Part shown: positions 8,869 through 18,606 of the stretch, one piece after another | Position numbering within the stretch: the stretch's first letter is position 1 | How the letters are laid out: each line of letters begins with the position of its first letter | Assembly (NCBI RefSeq): GCF_025567625.1 | Contig: NZ_JAOQJC010000024.1 | Coordinates: 47,437 to 111,436, forward strand | Direction: 5' to 3' | Source of the DNA: Paenibacillus sp. J5C2022 | Lineage (GTDB): Bacteria > Bacillota > Bacilli > Paenibacillales > Paenibacillaceae | Length of the DNA: 64,000 nucleotides | The notes under the pieces: model-generated | The model's database searches: none | What the model was told of the DNA's origin: nothing | What the model saw: only the letters and a program-made list of their open reading frames with translations | Program-made: the position numbers and the translations under genes

Positions 8869-10959
8869 TTAAGATGAGAGCTCTACCGCAACGGCCGCGT
8901 GCATCCCGACTTCCGACACGACAAAACGGACGCCGCCGCCCTCTTCCGGAACGAGAGGCAACTCCAAGCCTTCGGGAACGAGACGAGCCTGTAAAAACGA
9001 CGCCTTCAGTACGGCTGGAGATCTCAGCACGACCTCGATATCGCGCACCGGCATAATCTCCTCAAAGAACGCTTTCGAGCCCGCCGCCTTCTCCTCCCGC
9101 ACATTGATGAGATGCACGATAAGCCGCGACGATTGACGCATCACGTTTACCTCCACCGAGAGAGGAGCTTTCACTTCGATTTCCGGACGCGGATGAAGAA
9201 CCCGCAAGCTTTGCAAATAAAGCTTCCGCAGCCAAGGCGATCCGGTGTGCCAATACGCGGACTCGATCGGACCCGCCATATACAGGCAAGTCCCCTTGCC
9301 GTACGCATGCACAACGACACCGGGATGCGGAGTGCGTCTCGCCGGATGGGCGTGCTGGTGATACACATGACGATGCGGCTTCGCTTCGACGGCAGGATCC
9401 ATCTGCCCGGCAAGGACGAGGGCCTCCGATTTCGGCGTCACACGAATCGCCGCAAGCTCCGGATCGTTCAGCAGAAGCGGCATATCCGGAACGGAAGCGG
9501 CCAGAGCCCCATCGCACGGATACAGATAGGAAACGCTGTAGACAGACACGTCGACAAACTCCACGCCGAACACGTCCGCCAGTCCGAAGTCCGCTTGCCT
9601 CTTGCCGTCCCCTTTATACAGCGACGTGCGGTTCGATGCCACGATGCGGCCCCCATCCCGGACATAAGCGCGAATTCGATCCTCTACTGCCTTGCTTATA
9701 TATGCCTGATCGGGCAAGATGACAACAGCGTACCGGTCGATCGACTCCATCAAAACCGTCTCGTTCACGATGTCGAAATGGATATGTCCTTCAACCAGTA
9801 TGCGGTGCAAGCCTTGCAGCCACGCATCATCGCGGCTCCAGGCCATAGCGGAGGCTTCCAACATCCGTTTGTTTTCGATCGAATGAAGCACCGCAACGAA
9901 AGGCTCGCTTTCCGCATCCGCCAGCCACGGCTCCAATGCCTGCACCCATCGATTCGCTTCGCCGATCACCTCCATCGCCGGACCGGGCATCCGGCCCTTG
10001 AGCTCGCCTGACGGATACGCCACGTGACCAAAGCTGATCGAACCGCCGTTGGCGACGGCGATGGCCGCCGTCGCCCGCAGCGTAGCCGCTGGGGCGACCG
10101 TCCATTCCCCCCAGCTTCCCATCTCGCTAGGCATCATCAGCTCGAACGGCTTGCCGAACGACCGTTTCCAGCGAGCGAGCAAGCTCCCGTACAAATAATG
10201 GGGCGGATGAAATTCCGAGGTGAAATAATCGGCATACTGATCCGCCTCCACTTGCCCGAATTGTAGGTCTCCCGCATGATTCCAGCCAATCAGCAACTGC
10301 GAATTAAGCGATTTGAGGCGGCTGGCGGCATCTCGCAGAAAACGATGGCGCACGTCTCGGCGGAACGTATGCCACTGGCGGTACCCCTCAGTGCCCGGCT
10401 CGGGATTGGCCGGCATCGGACTGCCGAACTGCTGCCGATATCCGTTCTGGCAATATTCGCAGTAGCAGCAATCTTTCCAAACGTACGTAATATCGAAGAA
10501 AAAGCCGGCTACGTTATAATTCGTGGCAATTTCCTCGAGCTGCCCCATCACGAAGTCGCGGTAAGGGGAGTTCATGCACAGCGGATCATAATAGCCGAAG
10601 GCTTCCGTAATCATCTGTCCATCCGCCTTCCGTTGCCGATAATCCGGATTGGCGGCCGCCACATGGCCGTTCAAGGCGACATTGTAATAGGCGATGATCG
10701 CGATTCCATGCTTCCGGGCTTCCTCTGCCGCCTCGGCGAGCAGATCGCCCTTCAGCTTGGCATTTTTGAAGCCGATTTTTGTATCGTAATAGCTGGTGCC
10801 AAACGCATCCTTCGTCATAAACGTGATCGTCTGCATGCCCGATTTTGCCGCCGCGGCGAAATAGTCCTGTACGTTCAGTTCGACCTCCGGCACCGACTCG
10901 CCGGCATGAAAATCAAACAATCCGCGTCGATACGTTTGCCTGTACAACTTGTTTTGCAT
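8869..10959 (-). CDS. Putative glycoside hydrolase, GHL6-type with beta-galactosidase-like trimerisation domain
   Basis: 696 residues, no signal peptide, hence cytosolic. The N-terminal half is a TIM barrel of the 'hypothetical glycosyl hydrolase 6' type: NSPYRDFV, then VAGFFFDITYVW with an Asp in the position expected of a catalytic residue, and a cysteine cluster CCYCEYC. From about residue 360 a Rossmann-like domain resembles the GH42 trimerisation domain (VVILPDQAYISK, VRDGGRIVASN). A small beta domain ends the protein. It lies 111 nt downstream of the ceramidase-like gene, in the same orientation. It probably acts on oligosaccharides imported by the nearby ABC transporter; the substrate is unknown. 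Confidence 0.8.
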   Translation of the reverse strand: MQNKLYRQTYRRGLFDFHAGESVPEVELNVQDYFAAAAKSGMQTITFMTKDAFGTSYYDTKIGFKNAKLKGDLLAEAAEEARKHGIAIIAYYNVALNGHVAAANPDYRQRKADGQMITEAFGYYDPLCMNSPYRDFVMGQLEEIATNYNVAGFFFDITYVWKDCCYCEYCQNGYRQQFGSPMPANPEPGTEGYRQWHTFRRDVRHRFLRDAASRLKSLNSQLLIGWNHAGDLQFGQVEADQYADYFTSEFHPPHYLYGSLLARWKRSFGKPFELMMPSEMGSWGEWTVAPAATLRATAAIAVANGGSISFGHVAYPSGELKGRMPGPAMEVIGEANRWVQALEPWLADAESEPFVAVLHSIENKRMLEASAMAWSRDDAWLQGLHRILVEGHIHFDIVNETVLMESIDRYAVVILPDQAYISKAVEDRIRAYVRDGGRIVASNRTSLYKGDGKRQADFGLADVFGVEFVDVSVYSVSYLYPCDGALAASVPDMPLLLNDPELAAIRVTPKSEALVLAGQMDPAVEAKPHRHVYHQHAHPARRTPHPGVVVHAYGKGTCLYMAGPIESAYWHTGSPWLRKLYLQSLRVLHPRPEIEVKAPLSVEVNVMRQSSRLIVHLINVREEKAAGSKAFFEEIMPVRDIEVVLRSPAVLKASFLQARLVPEGLELPLVPEEGGGVRFVVSEVGMHAAVAVELSS

Positions 10960-11070
10960 CTTTTAATCTCTCCAGTCCTGAATTCTAGCTTGCCTGACAT
11001 GGCGTTATTCCTACACTGTTTTCGCACTATTTGCGCGCTGAATACGCGTTGTCCTTGATGACTCCCGGCG

Positions 11071-12555
11071 TCAGACCCACAACGCACGAATAAGCCGAAC
11101 AGTCGTATCGACGAGTTGCTGCCCTCCCTCGGGACCAACCGGATTGCTGGCCGGCACCGAGCCGTAGCCTCCGCCCGCCGTCGAGCGCGGGCTGGGCACA
11201 TACGTGCCGGGACCTGCCAACTGCACAATAAATGTTTGCAGGGCAGGCGATCGCACCTGAAGCTGAATGCCGTAATCGACATAAAGCTCGTACGGGTTGG
11301 TTGAAAATACGACGTCCCCGAGCCGGACGACATGTACAGTAATCGTTTCGGCCAATCCGGCTCGCTGCCGTTCGTGGCGTCGGACGACCGCGCCGTTCCA
11401 TCTGTTGCGGAAATAGGCATGCGTCGCGTCGACATACCAGCGCGGCGATTCGCACAGCTCCGGGCTTCGCTCCAGCTTGCTCCGCTCCTGCTCATAGATG
11501 GCGCGCCACAGCTCGGCTTCGCGGGCGGCTTCACTGGCGTCGGCTTCGTCCAGTTCGTTTAGTGGCAGCTCCACCGTCTCGACGCTATGACGAAGGCAAG
11601 GCGCATAATCGATCGTCCCGCCGATCACCGCCACGACCTCCTCCACGGCACTCGCCAGCCGGTGGGCGATTTCGTCCCGTGCCGTGCGGCCCTTCAGCCG
11701 CAGCATGCGCTCGTACGGCTGCTTCCCGAACAGAAGCGTCGGCGTCTGTTCGCCGGCGGCGCTGCATTGTGGGAGGATGAACAAATGTTCGCCGAGCCGC
11801 CGACGCAGCTCCTGACGAGCTTCATGCCAATAGTCGGCACTGATGACGAAGTCCGCCTCACTCGCCTGCGAAGGGCAGGGCACATTCACGACGACGCCGG
11901 TCAGCGTTCCCGCCGAATCGTACACGGAGGCCACATGGACGCTATGCTCCTCGAAGCCTTCGATATGCCGAAACGTATCGTTCACCTCCGGCAGCAGAGC
12001 GTACATCGCGGCCCTGCCGGCATCGTTCACCCAGCGCCGGTTGTGGCCCACGACCGCATGACCGATTCCGTAGGCGATCCCTCCGGGCGCCCGGGATAAC
12101 CACGCCGAAACAATCGCTTGCGCAAGACGTTCAGCCGTCCATGACACGTACGCTTCCACTGCCAGCGCATCCAGCTTCAGCTCGCTGTCCCCTCCAGGAG
12201 CGTGGGCAGAATTGCCGGAATGTGGCTGGATCTCGGGAGCCGTATGGGTATGCGTCGCATGAAGCATGACATTTCGCGGGTCAAGTCCGGTTTCCGCATA
12301 GCGGACGTCCAGACGAGCGACGACCGCCTCGCTCAGCTCGTCGGATATGCAAAACAAATCGCAGCCGACGAATACCGCCTGTTCCCTGCCCGATTCCAAA
12401 GCCCATACCGTCGCCTGAATCGGATCGGCCACCCCTTCCGACAAACGGGCATGGAACTGTCCGGATAAAATGACCGGCTGCGCCGGCGTCAAATCCACTT
12501 CCGCCCACCCGGTAAGCAACCGCATCCGGCTGCCTTGCTTCTCTGTTTTTCCCAT
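11071..12555 (-). CDS. Neutral/alkaline ceramidase N-terminal-domain-like protein
   Basis: About 494 residues. The N-terminal part (GWAEVDLTP, DLFCISDELS, HATHTHTAPE) matches the neutral ceramidase fold, in which the HTHTH-type histidines bind zinc. Unlike true ceramidases it has no signal peptide and is shorter, so it is probably a cytosolic hydrolase; many such genes sit in bacterial carbohydrate clusters. ATG 12555 is used because AAGGAGG lies 7 nt upstream. It is divergent from the AraC gene and leads the two-gene unit with the GHL6-type glycosidase. The amide or ester substrate is unknown. Confidence 0.75.
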   Translation of the reverse strand: MGKTEKQGSRMRLLTGWAEVDLTPAQPVILSGQFHARLSEGVADPIQATVWALESGREQAVFVGCDLFCISDELSEAVVARLDVRYAETGLDPRNVMLHATHTHTAPEIQPHSGNSAHAPGGDSELKLDALAVEAYVSWTAERLAQAIVSAWLSRAPGGIAYGIGHAVVGHNRRWVNDAGRAAMYALLPEVNDTFRHIEGFEEHSVHVASVYDSAGTLTGVVVNVPCPSQASEADFVISADYWHEARQELRRRLGEHLFILPQCSAAGEQTPTLLFGKQPYERMLRLKGRTARDEIAHRLASAVEEVVAVIGGTIDYAPCLRHSVETVELPLNELDEADASEAAREAELWRAIYEQERSKLERSPELCESPRWYVDATHAYFRNRWNGAVVRRHERQRAGLAETITVHVVRLGDVVFSTNPYELYVDYGIQLQVRSPALQTFIVQLAGPGTYVPSPRSTAGGGYGSVPASNPVGPEGGQQLVDTTVRLIRALWV

Positions 12556-12583
12556 AACCGATCCTCCTTCGCTCAAAGTCCAA

Positions 12584-12613
12584 TCGACGATTAACGGTGA
12601 GCTGTGTTATAGT
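12584..12613 (+). promoter_or_regulatory. Possible promoter of the island AraC gene
   Basis: TCGACG (12584-12589) and TATAGT (12608-12613) are separated by 18 bp in the 90-nt divergent interval with the ceramidase-like gene. Only moderate matches to sigma-A hexamers. Confidence 0.4.
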
Positions 12614-12645
12614 AAAAATGATTTTTCCTTCCAGGAGATATATTC

Positions 12646-13539
12646 TTGACTTGGGAGCTGATAACCTTGACATTTCCGGAAACGAGACAGTGGGCAACGC
12701 TTCCCGTTAAAGTGTCCAAACAATTTCCGTTTCACATCTTCCCCATTTCGATCCACGGCTCGTACCCTAAGCATCGTCACGACTTTCTGGAGCTTTCGCT
12801 CGTCCTGGACGGGGAAGGCTACGAAATCATCAACGGCAAGGAGCACCCGATGAAAGCCGGAACGTGCGCTTTGTTTCTCCCTTATCACTTTCACGAAATT
12901 CATACGACGTCGCGGCGTCCTTTGAAGCTGTTCAACCTCATGTTCGACCTCGGTTTTCTGCTGCAGCCTTCGATTTTTACAAAAGGGCTGAAAAATCTGA
13001 TGTATGCGTCAGACAATCTGTCTCCGTTCATCCAATTGGACGACAAGCAATTTCTGTTTTTTCACGCCATTATGGAAAGCTTGTATGCGGAATTGCAAAA
13101 CGACCATGAATGGCGAAACGATATGATTCAGTGCAAGCTGACGGAGCTGCTCATCACGTTCGATCGCCTGCGGCGAGACGGGAACGACTCGCAGACCTGG
13201 GAACAGACGGACGGCCGGAAATCGCTGTGGCCGATCGTCCACTACATCCATACGAACTTCAGCGAGCCGATCTCGCTATCCCGTCTGTCCAAGCAGTTCA
13301 ACATCGATATTTCCCATCTGAGCAAGGAATTCAAGAAGCATATGGGAATGAACTTCACCCATTTTCTTCAAGAGGTTCGCGTACGCCATGCGGGCAGCCT
13401 ACTCGTCTCCACCAACATGAGCGGCATCGAAATCGCAATGGAAGCCGGCTTCGGCTCGATCAGCTCCTACTCCCGCATCTTTACGCAGGTCATTGGGATG
13501 ACGCCGAGTGATTATCGCAACCAGTATGCGAGCGATTAA
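12646..13539 (+). CDS. AraC-family transcriptional regulator
   Basis: 297 residues: an N-terminal cupin-like sensor domain (HRHDFLELSLVLDGEG; YHFHEIHTTS) and a C-terminal double HTH of AraC type (ISLSRLSKQFNIDISHLSK; GIEIAMEAGFGSISSYSR). A TTG start with AGGAGA 8 nt upstream is the only suitable one. Divergent from the ceramidase-like/GHL6 unit and convergent with the transporter operon, it is the likely local activator of both, responding to a sugar ligand. Its stop overlaps the GNAT gene by 4 nt. Confidence 0.9.
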   Translation: MTWELITLTFPETRQWATLPVKVSKQFPFHIFPISIHGSYPKHRHDFLELSLVLDGEGYEIINGKEHPMKAGTCALFLPYHFHEIHTTSRRPLKLFNLMFDLGFLLQPSIFTKGLKNLMYASDNLSPFIQLDDKQFLFFHAIMESLYAELQNDHEWRNDMIQCKLTELLITFDRLRRDGNDSQTWEQTDGRKSLWPIVHYIHTNFSEPISLSRLSKQFNIDISHLSKEFKKHMGMNFTHFLQEVRVRHAGSLLVSTNMSGIEIAMEAGFGSISSYSRIFTQVIGMTPSDYRNQYASD

Positions 13540-14447
13540 TTCGGCAAGCTCAGCTCCATCAAATATTCTTGAATTACCGTTTTAAACCCTTCTTCCCGCA
13601 AGACCTCCAAGGCAGCCGAATCGGCGGATGACAAGTATTTCGCAGTCCGCATCATGCTCCGATCCGCCGGGCCGAACACGGCGCCGAGCATATATCGCAC
13701 GATATCGGGCGCATCGTCCCGCCCCGTATTCGCCTCGCAATGAGTAAGCTGAACATGGGCGACGCGCCCCACCTCATCCCGATATTTTCGATAAATCGCA
13801 TAGCCGCAAGCGGTCCCCTTCTCGTCGAGGGCGAGCAAAGCTTCGCCTCCTCCCGCATTGAACCAGTGGGTCGTCCACGACGACTTCGACCGGTAAAACG
13901 GCAGTCGGCTTACAATTTCCGGCGATTCGACGAGGCAGAAGTAATCGGCGGCCCCGCGGCGCGTCATAAACGGAATACGTTCAAAAGCGCCTTCACGCCG
14001 CATAAATGATACGGTGTCGATGATCGCCATTCCGCATTTCTCGTATGAGCGGATCGCCGGAACATTGTCCGTCCGCGTTTCCAGGGAAAAGTGCTCTACC
14101 CCCTCCTGCTGCATACGGCTTATCGCTTCCTGCAGCATCATACGGCCCAGATCCCGCCCGCGAAAATCCGGATGAACGCCGGTTCCGCCGTTCCAGGCCA
14201 GCTTCCGGCCCAGCACGTCCTTCCAGCCGACATAAACGAAGCCGATCGCTTTGTTGTTCTGAAAGGCCACAACAGACACATCGGTTCGAATGTTTCGATC
14301 ACCCAAATATTGTACAGTCTGCATCGACGTTCTCGCCATCTGTGCATCTTGATGAAAGGCCGCATTCCAGATCGTGGTCAATTCCCGGATCGTGCATTCG
14401 TCGATCGAACGGATTTCAATAGGTGTTTTATCCGCAAACACGGCCAT
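13536..14447 (-). CDS. Two-domain GNAT-family N-acetyltransferase
   Basis: 303 residues with two GNAT folds. The first has the acetyl-CoA-binding pattern HPDFRGRDLGRMMLQEA around residue 95; the second (about 165-300) is more divergent. It is the last gene of the minus-strand operon that begins with the dioxygenase-like gene and sits 118 nt after the large secreted protein. It might modify an amino-sugar or other breakdown product; the acceptor is not predictable from sequence. Confidence 0.75.
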   Translation of the reverse strand: MAVFADKTPIEIRSIDECTIRELTTIWNAAFHQDAQMARTSMQTVQYLGDRNIRTDVSVVAFQNNKAIGFVYVGWKDVLGRKLAWNGGTGVHPDFRGRDLGRMMLQEAISRMQQEGVEHFSLETRTDNVPAIRSYEKCGMAIIDTVSFMRREGAFERIPFMTRRGAADYFCLVESPEIVSRLPFYRSKSSWTTHWFNAGGGEALLALDEKGTACGYAIYRKYRDEVGRVAHVQLTHCEANTGRDDAPDIVRYMLGAVFGPADRSMMRTAKYLSSADSAALEVLREEGFKTVIQEYLMELSLPN

Positions 14448-14565
14448 CCCTCCTTTGTATGTTCCTTGCTGCGGCCGTCAAGCTTCGCGCGCAGGCGAGC
14501 CGGGCGGGCGAACGCCACCGACGCCCCGCCCTTCGGCTACCAATTTGCACCCCAGCCGCAGCGGC

Positions 14566-17500
14566 TTACCAAACCTCCAGCGCATCAAACGTAATCCAGG
14601 TGCCGTGCGTCGCCGGATTGCTCTCCCCGGTCGCTTCGATCCGAATCCAGTGCATCCCTTCGGTCAACGTTCCCGTCTGGAACACGGGCTGCTGGTATTG
14701 CAACATCGAGTAGTAATAATCGACCGTTGTCTCGTAGACGCTGTCCACATAAATGTTCGCTTTCCCGTAAACGGAATTGATATTCGTGACAACGGTCGCT
14801 CCGCTGCCGTAAAACGGAATGTCCACATAGGCGCCCTGCTGGCCCGTTCGTTCATTGGAGGCGCCGAAGCTTAGAGCATTCATATCACGAAGCCAATTGC
14901 CGGAATAAGACACGATCGCGTCCTCGTTGTCGATTTTCGCCGGTTGTGTCAGCGGATCAACAATGGCGATCCGAGCGGATCCGGCCGATATATGGCCTTG
15001 AGCATCGACGACATAGACCGTGTACAGACCCGTTGGCAGCCCGGTCGTATCCAGATGCGCCGTCGTATTCCGCACAGCGGCGACGATTCGTCCGGAAGCG
15101 GACATGCCCGCCGCCTCAACGGCCGCATACGTGGCCTCCGTTACCGATGGAACCAAATAGATGGAACCGCTGCTCGTGCTTTTTGCCGTTACCGGCTGCC
15201 CGGCGGCCAGCGGCCCCGCCGTCACCTCCGTCAGCAGCGGAGCTTCGACCAGTTCCACATCGTCCAGCCAAGCGGCGCCGTCCGCCAGCTGATCGAGCTT
15301 GAAGTATACCTGAACCGCCGTCGTTTGCGAAAGCGGGACAAAGCTGCCAGTCACCTTCGTCCAGTCGCTATCCGGCCCCACTTCGAACCAGTTGTACACG
15401 ACGCTGATCTGGTTCGCGTCGACCTGTCGGACGCCGAGAGCGGCGGAACCGATCGCGGCGCTGTTTTTGATCCAGCCTGTCAGGATATACGCGCGACCCG
15501 GCGTGACCGGAATCATCAGCGAGCCGTCAGCCCGACTGTAGTTCGACTCGAACACATTAAACGAATTGTTGGCATCGGGATTAAGCCGGACGGATGCTTG
15601 ACCGCTATGGACCGTTTCCTTATCCCACACCGCAGCGCGCATATACCAGCCGTCCGGGCGGTTCGTCCCGGCCGCCTGCTTCTCGAACCCACCGTTGTAG
15701 ACCAAGTACGTATCAACATCAAGCGTTAGCGGCAGCGAAGCAACGACCGTCCCGCCTGCCTTGGCTTCGATCGATGCTGTAAAGATGCCTCGCATTGGTT
15801 CTTCTGGAATCATCACTTCCCCTTGGACACTCTTCGTCTCATACGGAGCGAGCACAACCGGTGAGTCGATCTTGTATCCGATTTCACTTTCACCTGGCGA
15901 CAGCGTAGACAGCTCGACTGTTATCGTACGGTTCACATTGTTCGTCAGCGTCGCCTCGAAAGGGTGGGGCCCGCTCTCGAACAGCTCCAAGCGCGATTCG
16001 ACATGCGATACTTCGAACAGCGAAGACGTGCGGATGAAGCGCTGCTGCTCGGTAATGACGAGCATGTTCTTGTATTTGTATTCCGCCAGCACCGTTACCG
16101 GATACACTCCTCCCGGCAGTTCATCCGGCACCTTAAAGCTTGCGGTGTACGTGGCACTACCGACAGTGTTCAACTTGCCGATCGGCTGAACGGCCGTCGG
16201 CAGCTCCCATTCGTCGGGCAAGCTGACAGTCAGCTTGACGTCCTGAAGCTTTCGCGTGCTGTTGTTGCTCGCCTTGACGGCAATCTCCCAAGTGTCGCCG
16301 GGTGCCGCATGCTGTGTGCTAACGGCTAGGTCTAGCCGGACGGCCGACTGCATGATCGGCAGAACGAGCTGCCGAACGTCCTCGATGACAGCGAGCAGCA
16401 GCGCTTGCTTGCCTTCCAGCTCGATGTCGCTCCGGCCTTGCACCCAGAGCTCCATCTGCTCCAGCCTGCAGATGAGATCCAGCGCCTGATCGAGCACTTG
16501 CTGCTTGCTTGGCGCCGACAACTCCAGCTCCTGTCCAAGTTGCTCCATTCTGCCGAGTAGTTGAGCGGCGCGCGCCTGCCAATATTGGTTCTCGATCAAC
16601 TCTGGCGCCGACAGCCACAACCCGATTGCCGCATCCACCGATGCCGCAAACGGTCGCACCCGGTAGACAAGCGCTTGCTCAGGACCAAGCTCCACCTCAA
16701 GCGTCGACTCCCAGTTGTCCAACTGTGCAGGAATCGCCCCGTGCAGCAGCTCAATCTGGTTGCCGATCTGTTCCAGAGATACGGTCGCCGTCTCCTCGTC
16801 CTTCGATGTATTAAGCACGACGATCACCTGCTCCGATCCGAGCTGCCAAACCCCGCTCTGGATCGGGTCGCCGTAATGCTGGGATATCCTTGTTCCGTCC
16901 TTCACCAGTTCACCCATCAGCTCCAGCTCTTCCTTAAATGCCACGAAGCCCGGCCACAGCTCGGTATCCTTAAGCCTCCATCCAGGATCGTTCAGCGCGT
17001 AATATCCCAATCCTTTGCTTCCGGACAAAAACGCCTGATACGCCATATTGCGAATTTCCGTCATCGAGGGGGTGTAACCAGACTCGTCAAACGGTAGACG
17101 AACGGTTTGCAGCACCGTCCAAACCGGCTTCACGTCATTGACGGCGTCGATCGCCTCCCGCACCCCTTCACCCACTCTTGAGAGCGGCAGCATGTTATTT
17201 CGGGTTAACGGGTACACATCCGTAACCAGAACATCGGTCGCCTGCCCCGTTTCCAAATACGCCTCCGTATTCGCCTCCACGATATATGTGATGTGATCTG
17301 GATCGAGCGAGCGAACGAGCTTGTACGCGTCGAGCAGCTCCTGCGGCGGAATGCCGTTGTACGCCGGCTCATCCATAATCATGTAGCCGAGCACGGCCGG
17401 ATGATCCTTGAAGCGCGTTACGATGTTAGCGGTCAGCTCGAAATTTTCTTTCACCTTCATCCCGTTGTACAGCGGTACTAGCACCTTCAGGCCGTGCGCA

Positions 17501-18570
17501 TGCGCCGAATCGAGCCGGTGCTGGATCGATTCCAGATTCGTCGAATTGTAGCCCTGCACCGTATTGACGCCAATCGCCGCCAAATCCGGATAATCGGAAA
17601 TTTCCGCATGGTAGGCGATGACCGGAAAGAACGGCTCATTGTCCACAAGAACCGGGCCGTTTTGCGGCAGAGCCGTCGGCCTCTCCCATCGGTAAAGCGC
17701 CTTTTCGACCGTTTCAATCGCTTCGCCGAGCGCATCTCGCCATACGACCTGGAGCTGGTACGGCTGCAGCAGCTCCATCTCCCGAGGATCGAAATTCAGC
17801 TGCAAGGAGGCGGAGGCGGCGATGCCGATTTGTTCGAGCAAGTTTCCCTCCTCGGCGTCCGTTATTTTCACATCCACGGTTTTCCCAACAAAAATGCCGT
17901 CCAGCGGCTCCAGCGAAATGTTAATTTGTCCGCTGGTCAAATCCGGATAATAATAAACATGATCGGTATGGACAAACATCTGCTGCTTGTCCTTCGTCTT
18001 TGCGACGGTGGCATCGTCAAAATGTACCTGTCCGGTACCGTACAGTCGCAAGTACACCAACACATGCGTTGCGCCAACAGGGGCGGTTTGCTCGAACAAT
18101 AGCTCATGCCATAAACCGTCCAGATCGGCCGGATTCGCATAAAACGTGAACTGGTCCACATAGTTGGCCGGCGTACCTTCAGGTCCGCTATAATATTCGA
18201 TTTTGTAGCCGACATTGCCATTGACCCCGACCGCCTTGAACCACGAGTGGAACGCATAAGTCGCCTCCTCGTCGATTGGAACCATCTGCGATACCCATGG
18301 CATATTCGAGCTGCTCGTCTGAATCGACAGCCCGTAGTCTCCCGTATACGCCGAGTCGCTTGCGGCCTGAATGCCGCTGCCCCAAACGTTGCCTATCACG
18401 TTCCAGTCTTCGGGAACACCGCCGACCGTCAGCTCGAAGCCCGGATTGGCCAGCAGATTTAACGGCACCGGATTGGCCGAGGCCGTCCGGGGGATCGCTC
18501 CCCAGGTGGCACTCACCAGCAGACTGCATATAAGAAATATGAAAAAAAGCGGTTTCAGAGACGATTTCAT
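14566..18570 (-). CDS. Very large secreted multidomain glycosidase-like protein
   Basis: 1334 residues. Domains: signal peptide (1-32); a CBM4/9-like jelly roll starting NLLANPGFE (38-190); a beta linker; a TIM-barrel catalytic-like domain (about 305-550) with the strand YMIMDEPAY (396-404) whose DEP recalls clan GH-A acid/base residues; a beta domain; a helical region (about 650-745); a NEW3-like domain (about 765-850); another beta domain; a second CBM4/9-like module beginning YNGGFEK (about 990-1135); a short beta domain; and a C-terminal galactose-binding-like module. There is no LPXTG or SLH anchor, so it is probably free or wall-associated. It lies directly downstream of the ABC permeases, so it probably releases the sugar they import. 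Confidence 0.8.
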   Translation of the reverse strand: MKSSLKPLFFIFLICSLLVSATWGAIPRTASANPVPLNLLANPGFELTVGGVPEDWNVIGNVWGSGIQAASDSAYTGDYGLSIQTSSSNMPWVSQMVPIDEEATYAFHSWFKAVGVNGNVGYKIEYYSGPEGTPANYVDQFTFYANPADLDGLWHELLFEQTAPVGATHVLVYLRLYGTGQVHFDDATVAKTKDKQQMFVHTDHVYYYPDLTSGQINISLEPLDGIFVGKTVDVKITDAEEGNLLEQIGIAASASLQLNFDPREMELLQPYQLQVVWRDALGEAIETVEKALYRWERPTALPQNGPVLVDNEPFFPVIAYHAEISDYPDLAAIGVNTVQGYNSTNLESIQHRLDSAHAHGLKVLVPLYNGMKVKENFELTANIVTRFKDHPAVLGYMIMDEPAYNGIPPQELLDAYKLVRSLDPDHITYIVEANTEAYLETGQATDVLVTDVYPLTRNNMLPLSRVGEGVREAIDAVNDVKPVWTVLQTVRLPFDESGYTPSMTEIRNMAYQAFLSGSKGLGYYALNDPGWRLKDTELWPGFVAFKEELELMGELVKDGTRISQHYGDPIQSGVWQLGSEQVIVVLNTSKDEETATVSLEQIGNQIELLHGAIPAQLDNWESTLEVELGPEQALVYRVRPFAASVDAAIGLWLSAPELIENQYWQARAAQLLGRMEQLGQELELSAPSKQQVLDQALDLICRLEQMELWVQGRSDIELEGKQALLLAVIEDVRQLVLPIMQSAVRLDLAVSTQHAAPGDTWEIAVKASNNSTRKLQDVKLTVSLPDEWELPTAVQPIGKLNTVGSATYTASFKVPDELPGGVYPVTVLAEYKYKNMLVITEQQRFIRTSSLFEVSHVESRLELFESGPHPFEATLTNNVNRTITVELSTLSPGESEIGYKIDSPVVLAPYETKSVQGEVMIPEEPMRGIFTASIEAKAGGTVVASLPLTLDVDTYLVYNGGFEKQAAGTNRPDGWYMRAAVWDKETVHSGQASVRLNPDANNSFNVFESNYSRADGSLMIPVTPGRAYILTGWIKNSAAIGSAALGVRQVDANQISVVYNWFEVGPDSDWTKVTGSFVPLSQTTAVQVYFKLDQLADGAAWLDDVELVEAPLLTEVTAGPLAAGQPVTAKSTSSGSIYLVPSVTEATYAAVEAAGMSASGRIVAAVRNTTAHLDTTGLPTGLYTVYVVDAQGHISAGSARIAIVDPLTQPAKIDNEDAIVSYSGNWLRDMNALSFGASNERTGQQGAYVDIPFYGSGATVVTNINSVYGKANIYVDSVYETTVDYYYSMLQYQQPVFQTGTLTEGMHWIRIEATGESNPATHGTWITFDALEVW

Positions 18571-18606
18571 TCGATCTTCCCCTCTCTCTTTTGTACCCCG
18601 ACTGGA

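Noticed and set aside
10276..11058. Long plus-strand frame opposite the GHL6-type gene
   Set aside because: Antisense shadow of a clear minus-strand gene, as are the other long plus-strand frames in GC-rich genes.
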